Assembly: GCA_012519055.1 (NCBI GenBank)
Contig: JAAYQU010000045.1
Location: 62,001-126,000 of the forward strand
Direction: 5' to 3'
Origin: Bacteroidales bacterium
Lineage (GTDB): Bacteria > Bacteroidota > Bacteroidia > Bacteroidales > Salinivirgaceae
DNA: 64,000 bases
Positions 55,760-64,000 of this stretch are shown here, in pieces. The position numbers and the translations under genes were made by a program. The first letter of the stretch is position 1, and every line of letters starts with the position of its first letter. Below the pieces are notes generated by a model. It worked only from the letters and a program-made list of their open reading frames with translations. It did no database searches and had not been told where the DNA came from.

Positions 55760-58170
55760 CGAACAGAAAACTACCTATACTTAACGATACATTCGACCCT
55801 ATAGTTTTCTTCAAAATTGTTAAAAAAACAATTTTGCCATCCATTGCCATTCTTTTAATTGCGTTAGGTATTGGGTTTATTTATTTGCGATATACTCCCC
55901 CGTTGTATGAAGCAAAGACAGTTATGCAAATGACTAATGAGGATAATCCAAATAAGTTATTGAAGCTATCTGAGGTTTATGGAGAAGATAATAAAAATCT
56001 GAACAAGACCATTACTTTATTGCGTTCGAAAGAGTTTATAAAACGCTGTATGACACAGCTTGCGTTTGATGTACGTTATTTTATCCATGGAACATTCTTG
56101 AACACTGAACTATACAGATCAACACCTTTTATAGTTGAATACAAAATAGATTCAAACAATATTTATCAGGAAAATATATTCGTTCATTTTTACTCAATAG
56201 ACTCATGTCAAGTTAGATATGAAAGCGATGGTATAGAATATGAATATAAAGGCTTGACAGGGAAATGGTTTTCTTTAGGAGGCAACCAGTTTAAAATTAT
56301 AATGCAAAACTTTCAGGCTGTTGAAAACATGAGTAAATCAGAGCCTCTTAACAAGTATTTTTTCCAAATAACTAATCCCCGAGAGATTGAAGATGAGATA
56401 CTTGAAAATCTTTCAGTACGTATTTTGAGTCAACAAACGCAAACAATAGAAATTAGTTACTCGTCTAACAATGCATTACAAGCAGCTGAAGTTGTAAATG
56501 TAATTACCGATGTGTTTCAAAAATATGAAGTTGTCAAAAAAGGGGAGAGTGTACAAAATATACTTAAATTCATTGATAAACAGTTAGATATTGTTTATAA
56601 TAATTTAGATATAGTAGAATCTGATATGCATAGCTTCAAAAAGAAATTTAACATAAGTGATAAGCCCAAATCAGAGTCGCCAATACCATTATTCGTAAGT
56701 CGTGCTACAGAAATGGAAAACGAAATACTGTCTGTAGAATTTGAATTATCGACTTTAGAATATATTAAAACTGAGCTGTCAGACAATCCTGATGCAAATA
56801 TTTACGAAATGTTAGCATTGCTAACGGGTACAAAAATTGAATCGTTCATATCGACGATGCTAAACAATTTGCAACTCTTGATACAACAGCGTAACAGTAT
56901 GCTTTATGAGGTTACTTCAACTAATCCAAGAATAACAAAAATTGAGTCACAGATAGCATCTTATAAGAGACAATTGGTGGATTTTATTGGTTCTTCAATT
57001 ACACGTCTTGAACAAAAAAAGAGCATGCTGCAGGAAGAAATTACAAAATACGAAAAGAGTATTTTCCGCGGTCCTGGATATAACGAATTTGAATATGCAA
57101 AGTTGCAACGTTTATATTCAATTAACGAAGAGTTTTATCATCAGTTAATGCAAAAAAAAGCTGAATACATGATAAGTCAGGCAGGTTTTGTACCAAGTAG
57201 CACCGTTTTAGAAGTCGCCTCTATTCCTGCTGATCCTATTTCTCCCAATAAAGCACGAGTTTTTTCAGTAGTTCTTACAGTTGCTTTAGTATTGATATTT
57301 GTTTTAGTGATTACTAAGTATTTGTTGTACGATGATATTCTATTGCCTGAAACAATTAAAAACTACACTGATACGCCCATTATAGGCGTAATACCAAATT
57401 ATAGGAATAAAGTACCAGTATCACAATTGCTTGTTGATAAACATCCAAATTCAATGTTTACAGAAGCTTTCAGAAATATCAGAACTAACATTCAATTTTT
57501 GTCGCAAGGTCATGGAAGTAAAATCATTACAGTTACTTCAACTATTTCTGGTGAGGGGAAAACTTTTGTTGCCATAAATCTAGCAGGTATACAGGCAATA
57601 AGTGGTAAAAAAGTAATATTGTTGGATATGGATTTACGTAAGCCCCGTCTTCATATTGGGTTTAATGTAGATAACGAAAAAGGTATGAGCACCATTATCT
57701 GCGGTGAAAACAAGTGGCAAAAATGTGTGCGTAAAAGCGATTTGCCAGGGTTAGATTATATCACAGCAGGTCCAGTTCCTCCAAATCCTGCTGAGTTGGC
57801 ATTCAGCAATCGTGTTGATGAGATATTTGAAGAGCTTGAAGATAACTACGATGTAATTATTGTTGATACTCCGCCTATTGGAATAGTTACAGATGCGTTA
57901 ATGAATCTTCATAGGGCAAATTATCCGATATATGTATTTAAAGCGGGAGTATCTAAACGCAGTTTTATTCAAAATGTAAATAGCCTGATTGAAGATAAAA
58001 AGCTGTCAAATATCTCTATAGTTTTTAATGGAATTGATTTTAGAAAGAATCGTATAACAGCCTACGGTTACGGTTATGGTTATGGCTACGGATATAATTA
58101 TTATACAGACGAGGAGGATTATGTCTCACCAAAATGGTTAAAACGATTTAAGTCAGCAAGGTTCTTGTAG
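55756..58170 (+). CDS. Wzc-like chain-length regulator and tyrosine autokinase
   Basis: An 804-aa inner-membrane BY-kinase. Helix 1 is at about 28-48, a long periplasmic Wzz/GNVR region with coiled coils follows, helix 2 is at about 502-523, and the kinase domain has Walker A TISGEGKT near 597, Walker A' LLDMDLRKPRLH near 622 and Walker B VIIVDTPP near 700. The C-terminal tail is tyrosine-rich, with repeating Gly-Tyr pairs, the expected autophosphorylation cluster. With Wza it would control export and length of the polymer. It overlaps wza by 4 bp. Confidence 0.94.
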   Translation: MTNRKLPILNDTFDPIVFFKIVKKTILPSIAILLIALGIGFIYLRYTPPLYEAKTVMQMTNEDNPNKLLKLSEVYGEDNKNLNKTITLLRSKEFIKRCMTQLAFDVRYFIHGTFLNTELYRSTPFIVEYKIDSNNIYQENIFVHFYSIDSCQVRYESDGIEYEYKGLTGKWFSLGGNQFKIIMQNFQAVENMSKSEPLNKYFFQITNPREIEDEILENLSVRILSQQTQTIEISYSSNNALQAAEVVNVITDVFQKYEVVKKGESVQNILKFIDKQLDIVYNNLDIVESDMHSFKKKFNISDKPKSESPIPLFVSRATEMENEILSVEFELSTLEYIKTELSDNPDANIYEMLALLTGTKIESFISTMLNNLQLLIQQRNSMLYEVTSTNPRITKIESQIASYKRQLVDFIGSSITRLEQKKSMLQEEITKYEKSIFRGPGYNEFEYAKLQRLYSINEEFYHQLMQKKAEYMISQAGFVPSSTVLEVASIPADPISPNKARVFSVVLTVALVLIFVLVITKYLLYDDILLPETIKNYTDTPIIGVIPNYRNKVPVSQLLVDKHPNSMFTEAFRNIRTNIQFLSQGHGSKIITVTSTISGEGKTFVAINLAGIQAISGKKVILLDMDLRKPRLHIGFNVDNEKGMSTIICGENKWQKCVRKSDLPGLDYITAGPVPPNPAELAFSNRVDEIFEELEDNYDVIIVDTPPIGIVTDALMNLHRANYPIYVFKAGVSKRSFIQNVNSLIEDKKLSNISIVFNGIDFRKNRITAYGYGYGYGYGYNYYTDEEDYVSPKWLKRFKSARFL

Positions 58171-58185
58171 TTTTATTTTGTTGAT

Positions 58186-59265
58186 ATGGAGTACATTATA
58201 CTTATAATATTATATGCAGGATACTCATTTGTACTGGGTTTTTTATTACATAAATACCTTATTAACTCAACTGAAAAATATAATCTTAAAAAAGCCAATG
58301 TTACAGGTATTAGATGGGAAACGCAGACAAAGCCCATTTTTGGAGGTATTACATTTTTTAGCCTTTTTATATTTGGTATAATAAATTATGTTTTACTGTT
58401 CAAAGGCGATTTTCTCACAAATAACATCGGTGTAGGAATTATACTCGTCGTTACTATTTCATTTTTAATTGGTTTGGCAGACGATTTGTTAAACTCAAGT
58501 CCATTTTTTAAATTTTTTGCACAATTAGCTTGCGCTCTACTTCTCATAAACTTCGATATTTATATAAAAATTTTTGAATCTCAGACGTTAAACTACTTGT
58601 TAACAGTATTTTGGGTTGTTGGCATAATGAATAGTATCAACATGTTAGATAACATGGATGCTATCACATCGAGTATTTCAACGTTGATTTTTGCATTTTT
58701 CATACTTGTTGTAATATATCAGGATTATGTAGATAAATGGTTTTATTTAATTGTTTTAGTCTCTGCAATTAGCAGTACAGGCAGTTTTCTTATATTCAAT
58801 TGGCATCCTTCAAAAATGTACATGGGTGACAATGGTTCAATGTTTTTAGGAGCACTACTATCAATTGCAGGAATACTCTTCATTTGGAATATGCCGGCAC
58901 AAAATCTTGAACATCCCGGTTTTACTCCGCTACTTATAATTTGGCTACTTTTTACAGTTCCAATCACAGATACAACCACAGTTAGTATTAACAGGCTTTT
59001 GAAAGGCAAATCACCATTTGTTGGAGGCAAAGATCATACAACACACTACCTCTCTTATTTGGGATTGAGTGATAGAGGAGTAGCATTAGTAATGATAGCT
59101 ATTACAATAATATCACATCTCTTGGCAGGGTTGTTGATGTTTCATATTAAAAGTCCAACAAAACAAGAACTAATATTATTTGCCATTTGGCCAACACTTG
59201 TTTTTATCACTCTTTTTTCAATAACAAAAATAGTAAAACCGAAGGAAAAGAAGAAAAATGCGTAA
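58186..59265 (+). CDS. WecA/MraY-family undecaprenyl-phosphate sugar-1-phosphate transferase
   Basis: A 359-aa polytopic membrane protein with about ten or eleven helices. Active-site motifs are IGLADDLLNSS, NSINMLDNMDAI, MYMGDNGSMFLG and the histidine motif GGKDHTTHYLSYLG. The family links a sugar-1-phosphate to the undecaprenyl carrier to start a glycan chain. The length and the DNMD motif suggest the WecA/TagO side rather than MraY. It starts 15 bp after the kinase gene and overlaps the next gene by 8 bp. Confidence 0.93.
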   Translation: MEYIILIILYAGYSFVLGFLLHKYLINSTEKYNLKKANVTGIRWETQTKPIFGGITFFSLFIFGIINYVLLFKGDFLTNNIGVGIILVVTISFLIGLADDLLNSSPFFKFFAQLACALLLINFDIYIKIFESQTLNYLLTVFWVVGIMNSINMLDNMDAITSSISTLIFAFFILVVIYQDYVDKWFYLIVLVSAISSTGSFLIFNWHPSKMYMGDNGSMFLGALLSIAGILFIWNMPAQNLEHPGFTPLLIIWLLFTVPITDTTTVSINRLLKGKSPFVGGKDHTTHYLSYLGLSDRGVALVMIAITIISHLLAGLLMFHIKSPTKQELILFAIWPTLVFITLFSITKIVKPKEKKKNA

Positions 59266-60202
59266 CACTTTAATAATCATTGCTTCAATAATACTATCTA
59301 TTTGTACAATTGTTATCGTTAAATATCTGTCAAATGCTGAAACCAATAAAAAAGAAGAGATAATATTTCAGGAGGATTTTGGTACTTCATCTGTTATGAT
59401 GATAGAATCTTTGCCAATTCCTTTAAGCCTGACATTTGCCGGAGAGAATGTCCCCATTGAGTACATAGATGTCAGGGAAAAATTAGATAGAGAATTAGCA
59501 GTAAACTGTTTTTTGCATTCAAATACATATTTGTTGATTAAAAGGGCAAACAGATATTTACCACAAATAAGTAAAATACTGTCAGAAAATGACTTGCCTG
59601 ACGATTTGAAATATATTCCTGTAATTGAGAGTGGGCTTGCAAACGTTGTTTCTCCATCGAAAGCAGTCGGATTTTGGCAGTTTCTTGAGGGAACAGCAAA
59701 AGAGTACGGGTTAGAGGTAAGCAAAGAAGTTGATGAACGCTATAACTGGAAAAAGTCCACCCAAGCGGCTTGTGATTATTTTAAGTGGTTAAATAAAAGA
59801 TATAATTCATGGACTTTAAGCGCAGCTGCATATAATTGTGGCAGAACAGCACTTAATAGATTTATCGATATACAAAAAGTTGACAACTACTATTCTCTTT
59901 TGCTTTCAGAAGAGACTGAACGTTATCTGTTTAGAGCTTTGGCTTTAAAGCTAATACTCTCTGAACCTGAGCGATATGGCTATTTAATTGAATATCACGA
60001 AATGTACCCATATATTGATACATACGAAGTTGAAATAGACAAAACCATTCCAGATTTAGCGTCGTGGGCGAAGAAAAAAGGTTTAACATATCGTGAATTG
60101 AAATATTTTAATCCCTGGCTACGTACTAACACTCTTACAGTAAAGAAAAATAAAAAATACACTATTGAGTTGCCACACGCTAATTATAGAAAAGCTCATT
60201 AA
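59258..60202 (+). CDS. Membrane-anchored lytic transglycosylase, MltD-like
   Basis: A 314-aa protein with an N-terminal membrane anchor (residues 4-24), an SLT domain in which E124 of VIESGLAN is the catalytic acid, the family segments AVGFWQF and SAAAYNCGRTALNRF, and a C-terminal LysM-like repeat (SWAKKKGLTYRELKYFNPWLR). It would cut peptidoglycan, perhaps opening a path for the export machine. The 8-bp overlap with the preceding transferase gene ties it to the exopolysaccharide locus. Confidence 0.92.
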   Translation: MRNTLIIIASIILSICTIVIVKYLSNAETNKKEEIIFQEDFGTSSVMMIESLPIPLSLTFAGENVPIEYIDVREKLDRELAVNCFLHSNTYLLIKRANRYLPQISKILSENDLPDDLKYIPVIESGLANVVSPSKAVGFWQFLEGTAKEYGLEVSKEVDERYNWKKSTQAACDYFKWLNKRYNSWTLSAAAYNCGRTALNRFIDIQKVDNYYSLLLSEETERYLFRALALKLILSEPERYGYLIEYHEMYPYIDTYEVEIDKTIPDLASWAKKKGLTYRELKYFNPWLRTNTLTVKKNKKYTIELPHANYRKAH

Positions 60203-60250
60203 GTATATTGTAATCAAGTTGTTGTGACGAGTTGAAAATTATTTTTACAA

Positions 60251-63094
60251 ATGGATTCTGAAAACCTTAAAGATAATATTACCGATATTAATTCTAAAAG
60301 CATCAATGTATACGGTGCACGTGAAAACAATTTGAAAAACATTGATGTGTCAATACCTCGCAATAAATTAACTGTAATAACAGGGTTAAGTGGAAGCGGA
60401 AAATCTTCACTAGCTTTTGATACGATATGTGCAGAAGGACAAAGACGTTATATAGAGACATTTCCAAGCTATGCAAGACAGTTTTTAGGAGTTTTAGAGC
60501 GACCCAATGTTGATAGAATAACCGGACTAAGCCCTGTAATTAGTATTGAACAAAAAACAACAAACAAAAATCCACGCTCAACCGTAGGAACCGTTACCGA
60601 AATATATGATTTTGTAAGGCTTTTATTTGCGAAAATTAGCGATGCTTATTCGCCCGCTACAGGAAAGAAGATGGTAAAATATACCGAAGATCAAATACAC
60701 GATTTAATTACTCAACGTTTTGTTAATCAATCTGTTTATATTTTAGCACCTATAGTTAGAGGTAGAAAGGGGCATTATAGAGAGCTGTTTGAACAAACCA
60801 GACTAAAAGGTTATTTATATGCCCGAGTAGATGGAAAAATCGTTGAACTGAAACCTGGATTAAAGCTTGATAGATACAGCATACACAATATCGAGATAGT
60901 AATTGACAAGATAGTAGTAAAAGAAGAAGATCAAAGGCTGAAACGTTCCATAAAAACAGCTTTGGAGCAAGGTAAGGGTACAATGATGATTTTCCTTCCG
61001 GAAACTGAGAATATTGAGCACTTTTCCAAAAACTTGATGTGTCCAGATACAGGAATTTCTTACGACATGCCACAGCCACATACCTTTTCGTTTAACAGTC
61101 CAGCAGGTTGGTGTCCGGTGTGTAAAGGATTAGGAGAAATAAGCGAAATAGATATCTCGAAAATTATTTCTAACACAAATCTCTCTATTCGTGATGGGGG
61201 CATTATCCCAATTGGGAAATACAAGCCTTCTGTTATTTTTTGGCAATTAGAGTCTATTGCTATCAAACACAAAACAAGTCTTGATATTCCAATCAAAGAA
61301 TTGCCCGATGATTTTATGGAAGCTGTTCTTTACGGCGTTGATTATCCTATTAGTCTAGATAAAACCCCTTTGGGCAGATATTCAGGATACAAGGTTAATT
61401 ATGAGGGAATTATAGAGATTTTGAAACAACATGCTGAGGAAAATAGTGAAGGGAAGGCAGTCAAAAAATATTTTAAAGAGCAGGTTTGCACCGAATGTAA
61501 TGGTGCAAGGTTGAAAAAAGAGTCATTGAACTTTAAAATTAACAATAAAAACATTGCCGAGATAAGCCAAATGGATATTGAAGAGTTATCATTTTGGTTT
61601 TCAGGACTATATGAACAATTGGGAATACGACAACAAAAATTAGCCACAGATATTCTAAAAGAGATAAATAATCGAATAACTTTCTTATTAAATGTGGGAT
61701 TGGGCTATCTCTCTTTAAACAGAGGTTCAAAAACTCTTTCAGGAGGAGAGAGTCAGCGAATTCGATTGGCAACTCAAATAGGAGCGCAGTTGGTCAATGT
61801 TCTATACGTTCTGGATGAACCCAGCATTGGGCTTCATCAACGTGACAATATACGGCTTATTAACTCACTTAAATCACTACGCGATTTAGGGAACAGCATA
61901 ATTGTTGTCGAGCACGACAAAGAGATGATTGAGGCTGCTGATTTTGTTGTTGATATCGGTCCGGGTGCAGGTAGAAAAGGTGGGCAGATATGTGCAGCTG
62001 GAATAATCGAAGAAATCACCAAAAACGATTCTATTACAACGCAATATCTGAACGGAACGAAGCAAATTCAAATTCCATCGAGTAGAAGGGAAGGAAATGG
62101 CAAGACAATAGTTTTAACAGGAGCAACAGGAAATAACCTTAAAAATGTGGATGTTGAAATCCCTTTAGGAAAATTTATTTGCGTTACGGGTGTTAGTGGC
62201 AGTGGAAAATCTAGCTTAATTAACGAAACACTGCATCCAATACTTAATAAACACTTTTTCAATGCTTTAAAAGACCCACTGCCTTATAAGACAATCAAAG
62301 GAATAGAGAATATTGATAAAGTAATAGAGATAGATCAAAGTCCGTTAGGTCGGACACCGAGAAGTAATCCGGCGACATATACCAATGTTTTTAACGAAAT
62401 CAGAAATATTTTTGCTCAACTTCCCGAATCAAATATAAGAGCATATAAACCGGGACGTTTCTCTTTTAATGTCAAAGGTGGAAGATGTGAAACATGCAAG
62501 GGAGCCGGACTTCAAACTATTGAAATGAATTTCCTGCCGAGTGTATATGTTGAGTGTAAAGATTGTCGAGGCAAACGATATAATCGCGAGACATTGGAAG
62601 TAAGATACAAAGGCAAAAGTATTAGTGATGTGCTTGAAATGACAGTAAATCAAGCTGTTGAATTCTTTGAAAATATTCCCAAAATCAGAAGAGTTCTAAA
62701 AGTAATTCAGAAAGTTGGACTAGGATATATCAAACTCGGACAACCCTCAACTACTTTAAGTGGCGGAGAATCTCAGAGAGTTAAGTTATCGGCAGAGTTA
62801 GCGCGTCCCGGAACAGGCAATACGCTCTATATCTTAGATGAACCAACAACAGGCTTGCATTTCGAAGATGTTCGAGTTTTGCTTGATGTACTAAACGAAC
62901 TAGTAAACAAAGGCAATACAGTAATAATTATTGAACACAATTTAGATATTATAAAATCAGCAGATCATATAATTGATATCGGTCCGGAAGGTGGGAGAGA
63001 AGGCGGACAAATAGTTGCCGTAGGTACACCTGAAGAGATAGCTTTAAATAAAAACAGTATTATCGGGAAATATTTAAAGCACGAACTAAACTAA
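60251..63094 (+). CDS. uvrA: Excinuclease ABC subunit A
   Basis: UvrA finds DNA lesions and hands them to UvrB in nucleotide excision repair. The 947-aa product has two ABC modules: Walker [10 protein letters not shown] in the first and GVSGSGKSS in the second, signatures [12 protein letters not shown] and [12 protein letters not shown], and zinc motifs with [10 protein letters not shown] and [10 protein letters not shown] followed by [10 protein letters not shown]. Length and order are canonical. It follows the transglycosylase by 48 bp but is probably an independent unit. A terminator follows. Confidence 0.98.
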   Translation: MDSENLKDNITDINSKSINVYGARENNLKNIDVSIPRNKLTVITGLSGSGKSSLAFDTICAEGQRRYIETFPSYARQFLGVLERPNVDRITGLSPVISIEQKTTNKNPRSTVGTVTEIYDFVRLLFAKISDAYSPATGKKMVKYTEDQIHDLITQRFVNQSVYILAPIVRGRKGHYRELFEQTRLKGYLYARVDGKIVELKPGLKLDRYSIHNIEIVIDKIVVKEEDQRLKRSIKTALEQGKGTMMIFLPETENIEHFSKNLMCPDTGISYDMPQPHTFSFNSPAGWCPVCKGLGEISEIDISKIISNTNLSIRDGGIIPIGKYKPSVIFWQLESIAIKHKTSLDIPIKELPDDFMEAVLYGVDYPISLDKTPLGRYSGYKVNYEGIIEILKQHAEENSEGKAVKKYFKEQVCTECNGARLKKESLNFKINNKNIAEISQMDIEELSFWFSGLYEQLGIRQQKLATDILKEINNRITFLLNVGLGYLSLNRGSKTLSGGESQRIRLATQIGAQLVNVLYVLDEPSIGLHQRDNIRLINSLKSLRDLGNSIIVVEHDKEMIEAADFVVDIGPGAGRKGGQICAAGIIEEITKNDSITTQYLNGTKQIQIPSSRREGNGKTIVLTGATGNNLKNVDVEIPLGKFICVTGVSGSGKSSLINETLHPILNKHFFNALKDPLPYKTIKGIENIDKVIEIDQSPLGRTPRSNPATYTNVFNEIRNIFAQLPESNIRAYKPGRFSFNVKGGRCETCKGAGLQTIEMNFLPSVYVECKDCRGKRYNRETLEVRYKGKSISDVLEMTVNQAVEFFENIPKIRRVLKVIQKVGLGYIKLGQPSTTLSGGESQRVKLSAELARPGTGNTLYILDEPTTGLHFEDVRVLLDVLNELVNKGNTVIIIEHNLDIIKSADHIIDIGPEGGREGGQIVAVGTPEEIALNKNSIIGKYLKHELN

Positions 63095-63107
63095 CTATAA
63101 CGCAAGC

Positions 63108-63142
63108 AAAAAGAGACTGTGTTTTAAACAGCCACTTTTTTT
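63108..63142 (+). terminator. Terminator of uvrA
   Basis: AAAAAGAGACTGT (63108-63120) pairs with ACAGCCACTTTTT (63128-63140), 11 of 13 positions, and continues into T residues. It lies between uvrA and the convergent minus-strand gene and may serve both. Confidence 0.75.
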
Positions 63143-63154
63143 ACAGAATTTCAA

Positions 63155-64000
63155 TTAGTTGTCCTTATATTCGAATTTAATGATATCAGTAAATCTAAAT
63201 GAGTACCCCCTGGTAGCTATAGTTGGGAAGTCATAAACGTCATATTGATATACAATTGTTGTTTCGTATCCTCCTAACACTTCTCCTGATTCTGAAAATT
63301 TGAATTTTTTATTGTGGATTATATTGTTTTTAGAATTTATTTTAGCTTCAAACATTGGATAAATGTCTTTAATAGAATTGTAGGCATTCCTTTTATTGTC
63401 ATAGGAATAAATCGTGCTATCTTTTGTAAAAAAATCCATAGTACCATTGTCAAGGAAATATGCAGATTTTTCATACTCCGTAGTAATATTACCATTTTTC
63501 CAAATAAAGTGTTTTTGTAAAATCTCAAGTTCTTCTACTTCAGGTGTTGGGGTGGAGTCTTGTAAAGAAGATGCTTCGATAAACATTGACATTTTTTGAG
63601 GATAGTTCCCTTCGTATTCTATTGTCATGTAGCCAACATATGAAAATTCTTTATTAAAGATTTCGTCAATATAAATATTAAGGCGTGTAATTTTATCATT
63701 GTGATAAATTGGCATAAACTTCCCTTTCAAAACAAGATTATCCTTTTCTTCTTTCCCGAAAGTTGCAATTTTTCTTAACCCCTTAGAAAAAAAGTTTGCA
63801 CTCTGTTTATAGTATGGAGAAGAAAACACTCTAAATTCTGAAATTTTAGAGTTTGATCCTGACACATAATCAAACTCAATTCTATTGTGGACTGTTTGAT
63901 CTCCACCGTAATTCTCAATTTTATTTAAACATTCACCGTTCCAGTAATATTTATCGTCTAACCAAAGATTTTGCTGATTATTACCCTGTAAAACTTGATC
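63155..64000 (-). CDS. Hypothetical protein, 5' end beyond window
   Basis: The frame is open from the window edge to a stop at 63155, giving 281 visible residues with the N-terminus missing. An apparent GTG start at 63865 is not the true start, because coding-like sequence (for example LWLDDKYYWNGECLNKIENY) continues upstream. The protein is strand-rich with repeated aromatic residues, and one part recalls Bacteroidota surface proteins that carry YD-type strands. I do not recognise a family. It is convergent with uvrA. Confidence 0.75.
   Translation of the reverse strand, partial: DQVLQGNNQQNLWLDDKYYWNGECLNKIENYGGDQTVHNRIEFDYVSGSNSKISEFRVFSSPYYKQSANFFSKGLRKIATFGKEEKDNLVLKGKFMPIYHNDKITRLNIYIDEIFNKEFSYVGYMTIEYEGNYPQKMSMFIEASSLQDSTPTPEVEELEILQKHFIWKNGNITTEYEKSAYFLDNGTMDFFTKDSTIYSYDNKRNAYNSIKDIYPMFEAKINSKNNIIHNKKFKFSESGEVLGGYETTIVYQYDVYDFPTIATRGYSFRFTDIIKFEYKDN

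Noticed and set aside
63155-63865. Complete 236-aa gene starting at GTG 63865
   Set aside because: Coding-like sequence continues in frame to the window end, so the gene is 5'-truncated rather than starting at this GTG.

Overview
The window reads as a piece of chromosome from an AT-rich, probably anaerobic member of the Bacteroidota, most likely of Bacteroidales type. The evidence is the gene set and the promoters. recF is followed by a DUF721/DciA-type gene, tsaD is divergent from a tamB-like gene, and there is an rsfS-ftsH-DUF2007-cdsA-psd run. Several genes are preceded by TTTG-N19/20-TAnnTTTG promoters, and Shine-Dalgarno sequences are mostly absent. I see no transposase, integrase, phage gene or CRISPR array. 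The species cannot be named from the sequence alone.

Layout. 1-1364: recF and the start of a DUF721 gene (minus). 1505-3550: a long secreted coiled-coil protein with an internal 252-bp tandem duplication. 3840-8379: a minus-strand operon (nucleoid-associated protein, small coiled-coil protein, thrS, infC, rpmI, rplT) ending in a terminator. 8568-13599: an M16 peptidase, a metallo-beta-lactamase-fold protein, tRNA-Lys with a clear promoter and terminator, and tsaD. 13846-20344: a tamB-like gene, then exbB-exbD-tonB. 20345-22694: an accessory patch with palindromic repeats and poorly conserved small proteins. 22870-28898: ferredoxin, a Pif1-like helicase, an FMN reductase, a zinc-ribbon protein, a Nif3-like protein and a small membrane protein (all minus). 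29194-36442: a sensor without an output domain, a secreted protein, then rsfS-ftsH-DUF2007-cdsA-psd. 36459-37597: two membrane proteins (minus).

37871-46833 is the metabolic centrepiece. This nine-gene plus-strand cluster encodes glutamate mutase (glmS, glmL, glmE), methylaspartate ammonia-lyase and a two-subunit class I fumarase-type hydratase that should act as mesaconase. Together they convert glutamate to 3-methylaspartate, mesaconate and citramalate. Interleaved are three genes of unproven role: a DUF1446/AtuA-like protein, a DUF4387 protein, and an unusual P-loop NTPase with a C-terminal segment like the second additional domain (SAD) of alanyl-tRNA synthetase. No citramalate lyase is present in the window. 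Convergent to the cluster lies tyrosine phenol-lyase with its own promoter and terminator, so the region looks like an amino-acid fermentation island.

48791-51674 holds a Fur-family regulator, queA, tRNA-Pro and a membrane protein (minus). 51872-60202 is a compact exopolysaccharide locus: an asparagine-synthase-like protein whose catalytic Cys2 is Ser, a GT4 glycosyltransferase, a Wza-like lipoprotein, a Wzc-like tyrosine kinase, a WecA/MraY-like initiating transferase and a lytic transglycosylase, several of them overlapping. The window ends with uvrA and a 5'-truncated hypothetical gene on the minus strand.
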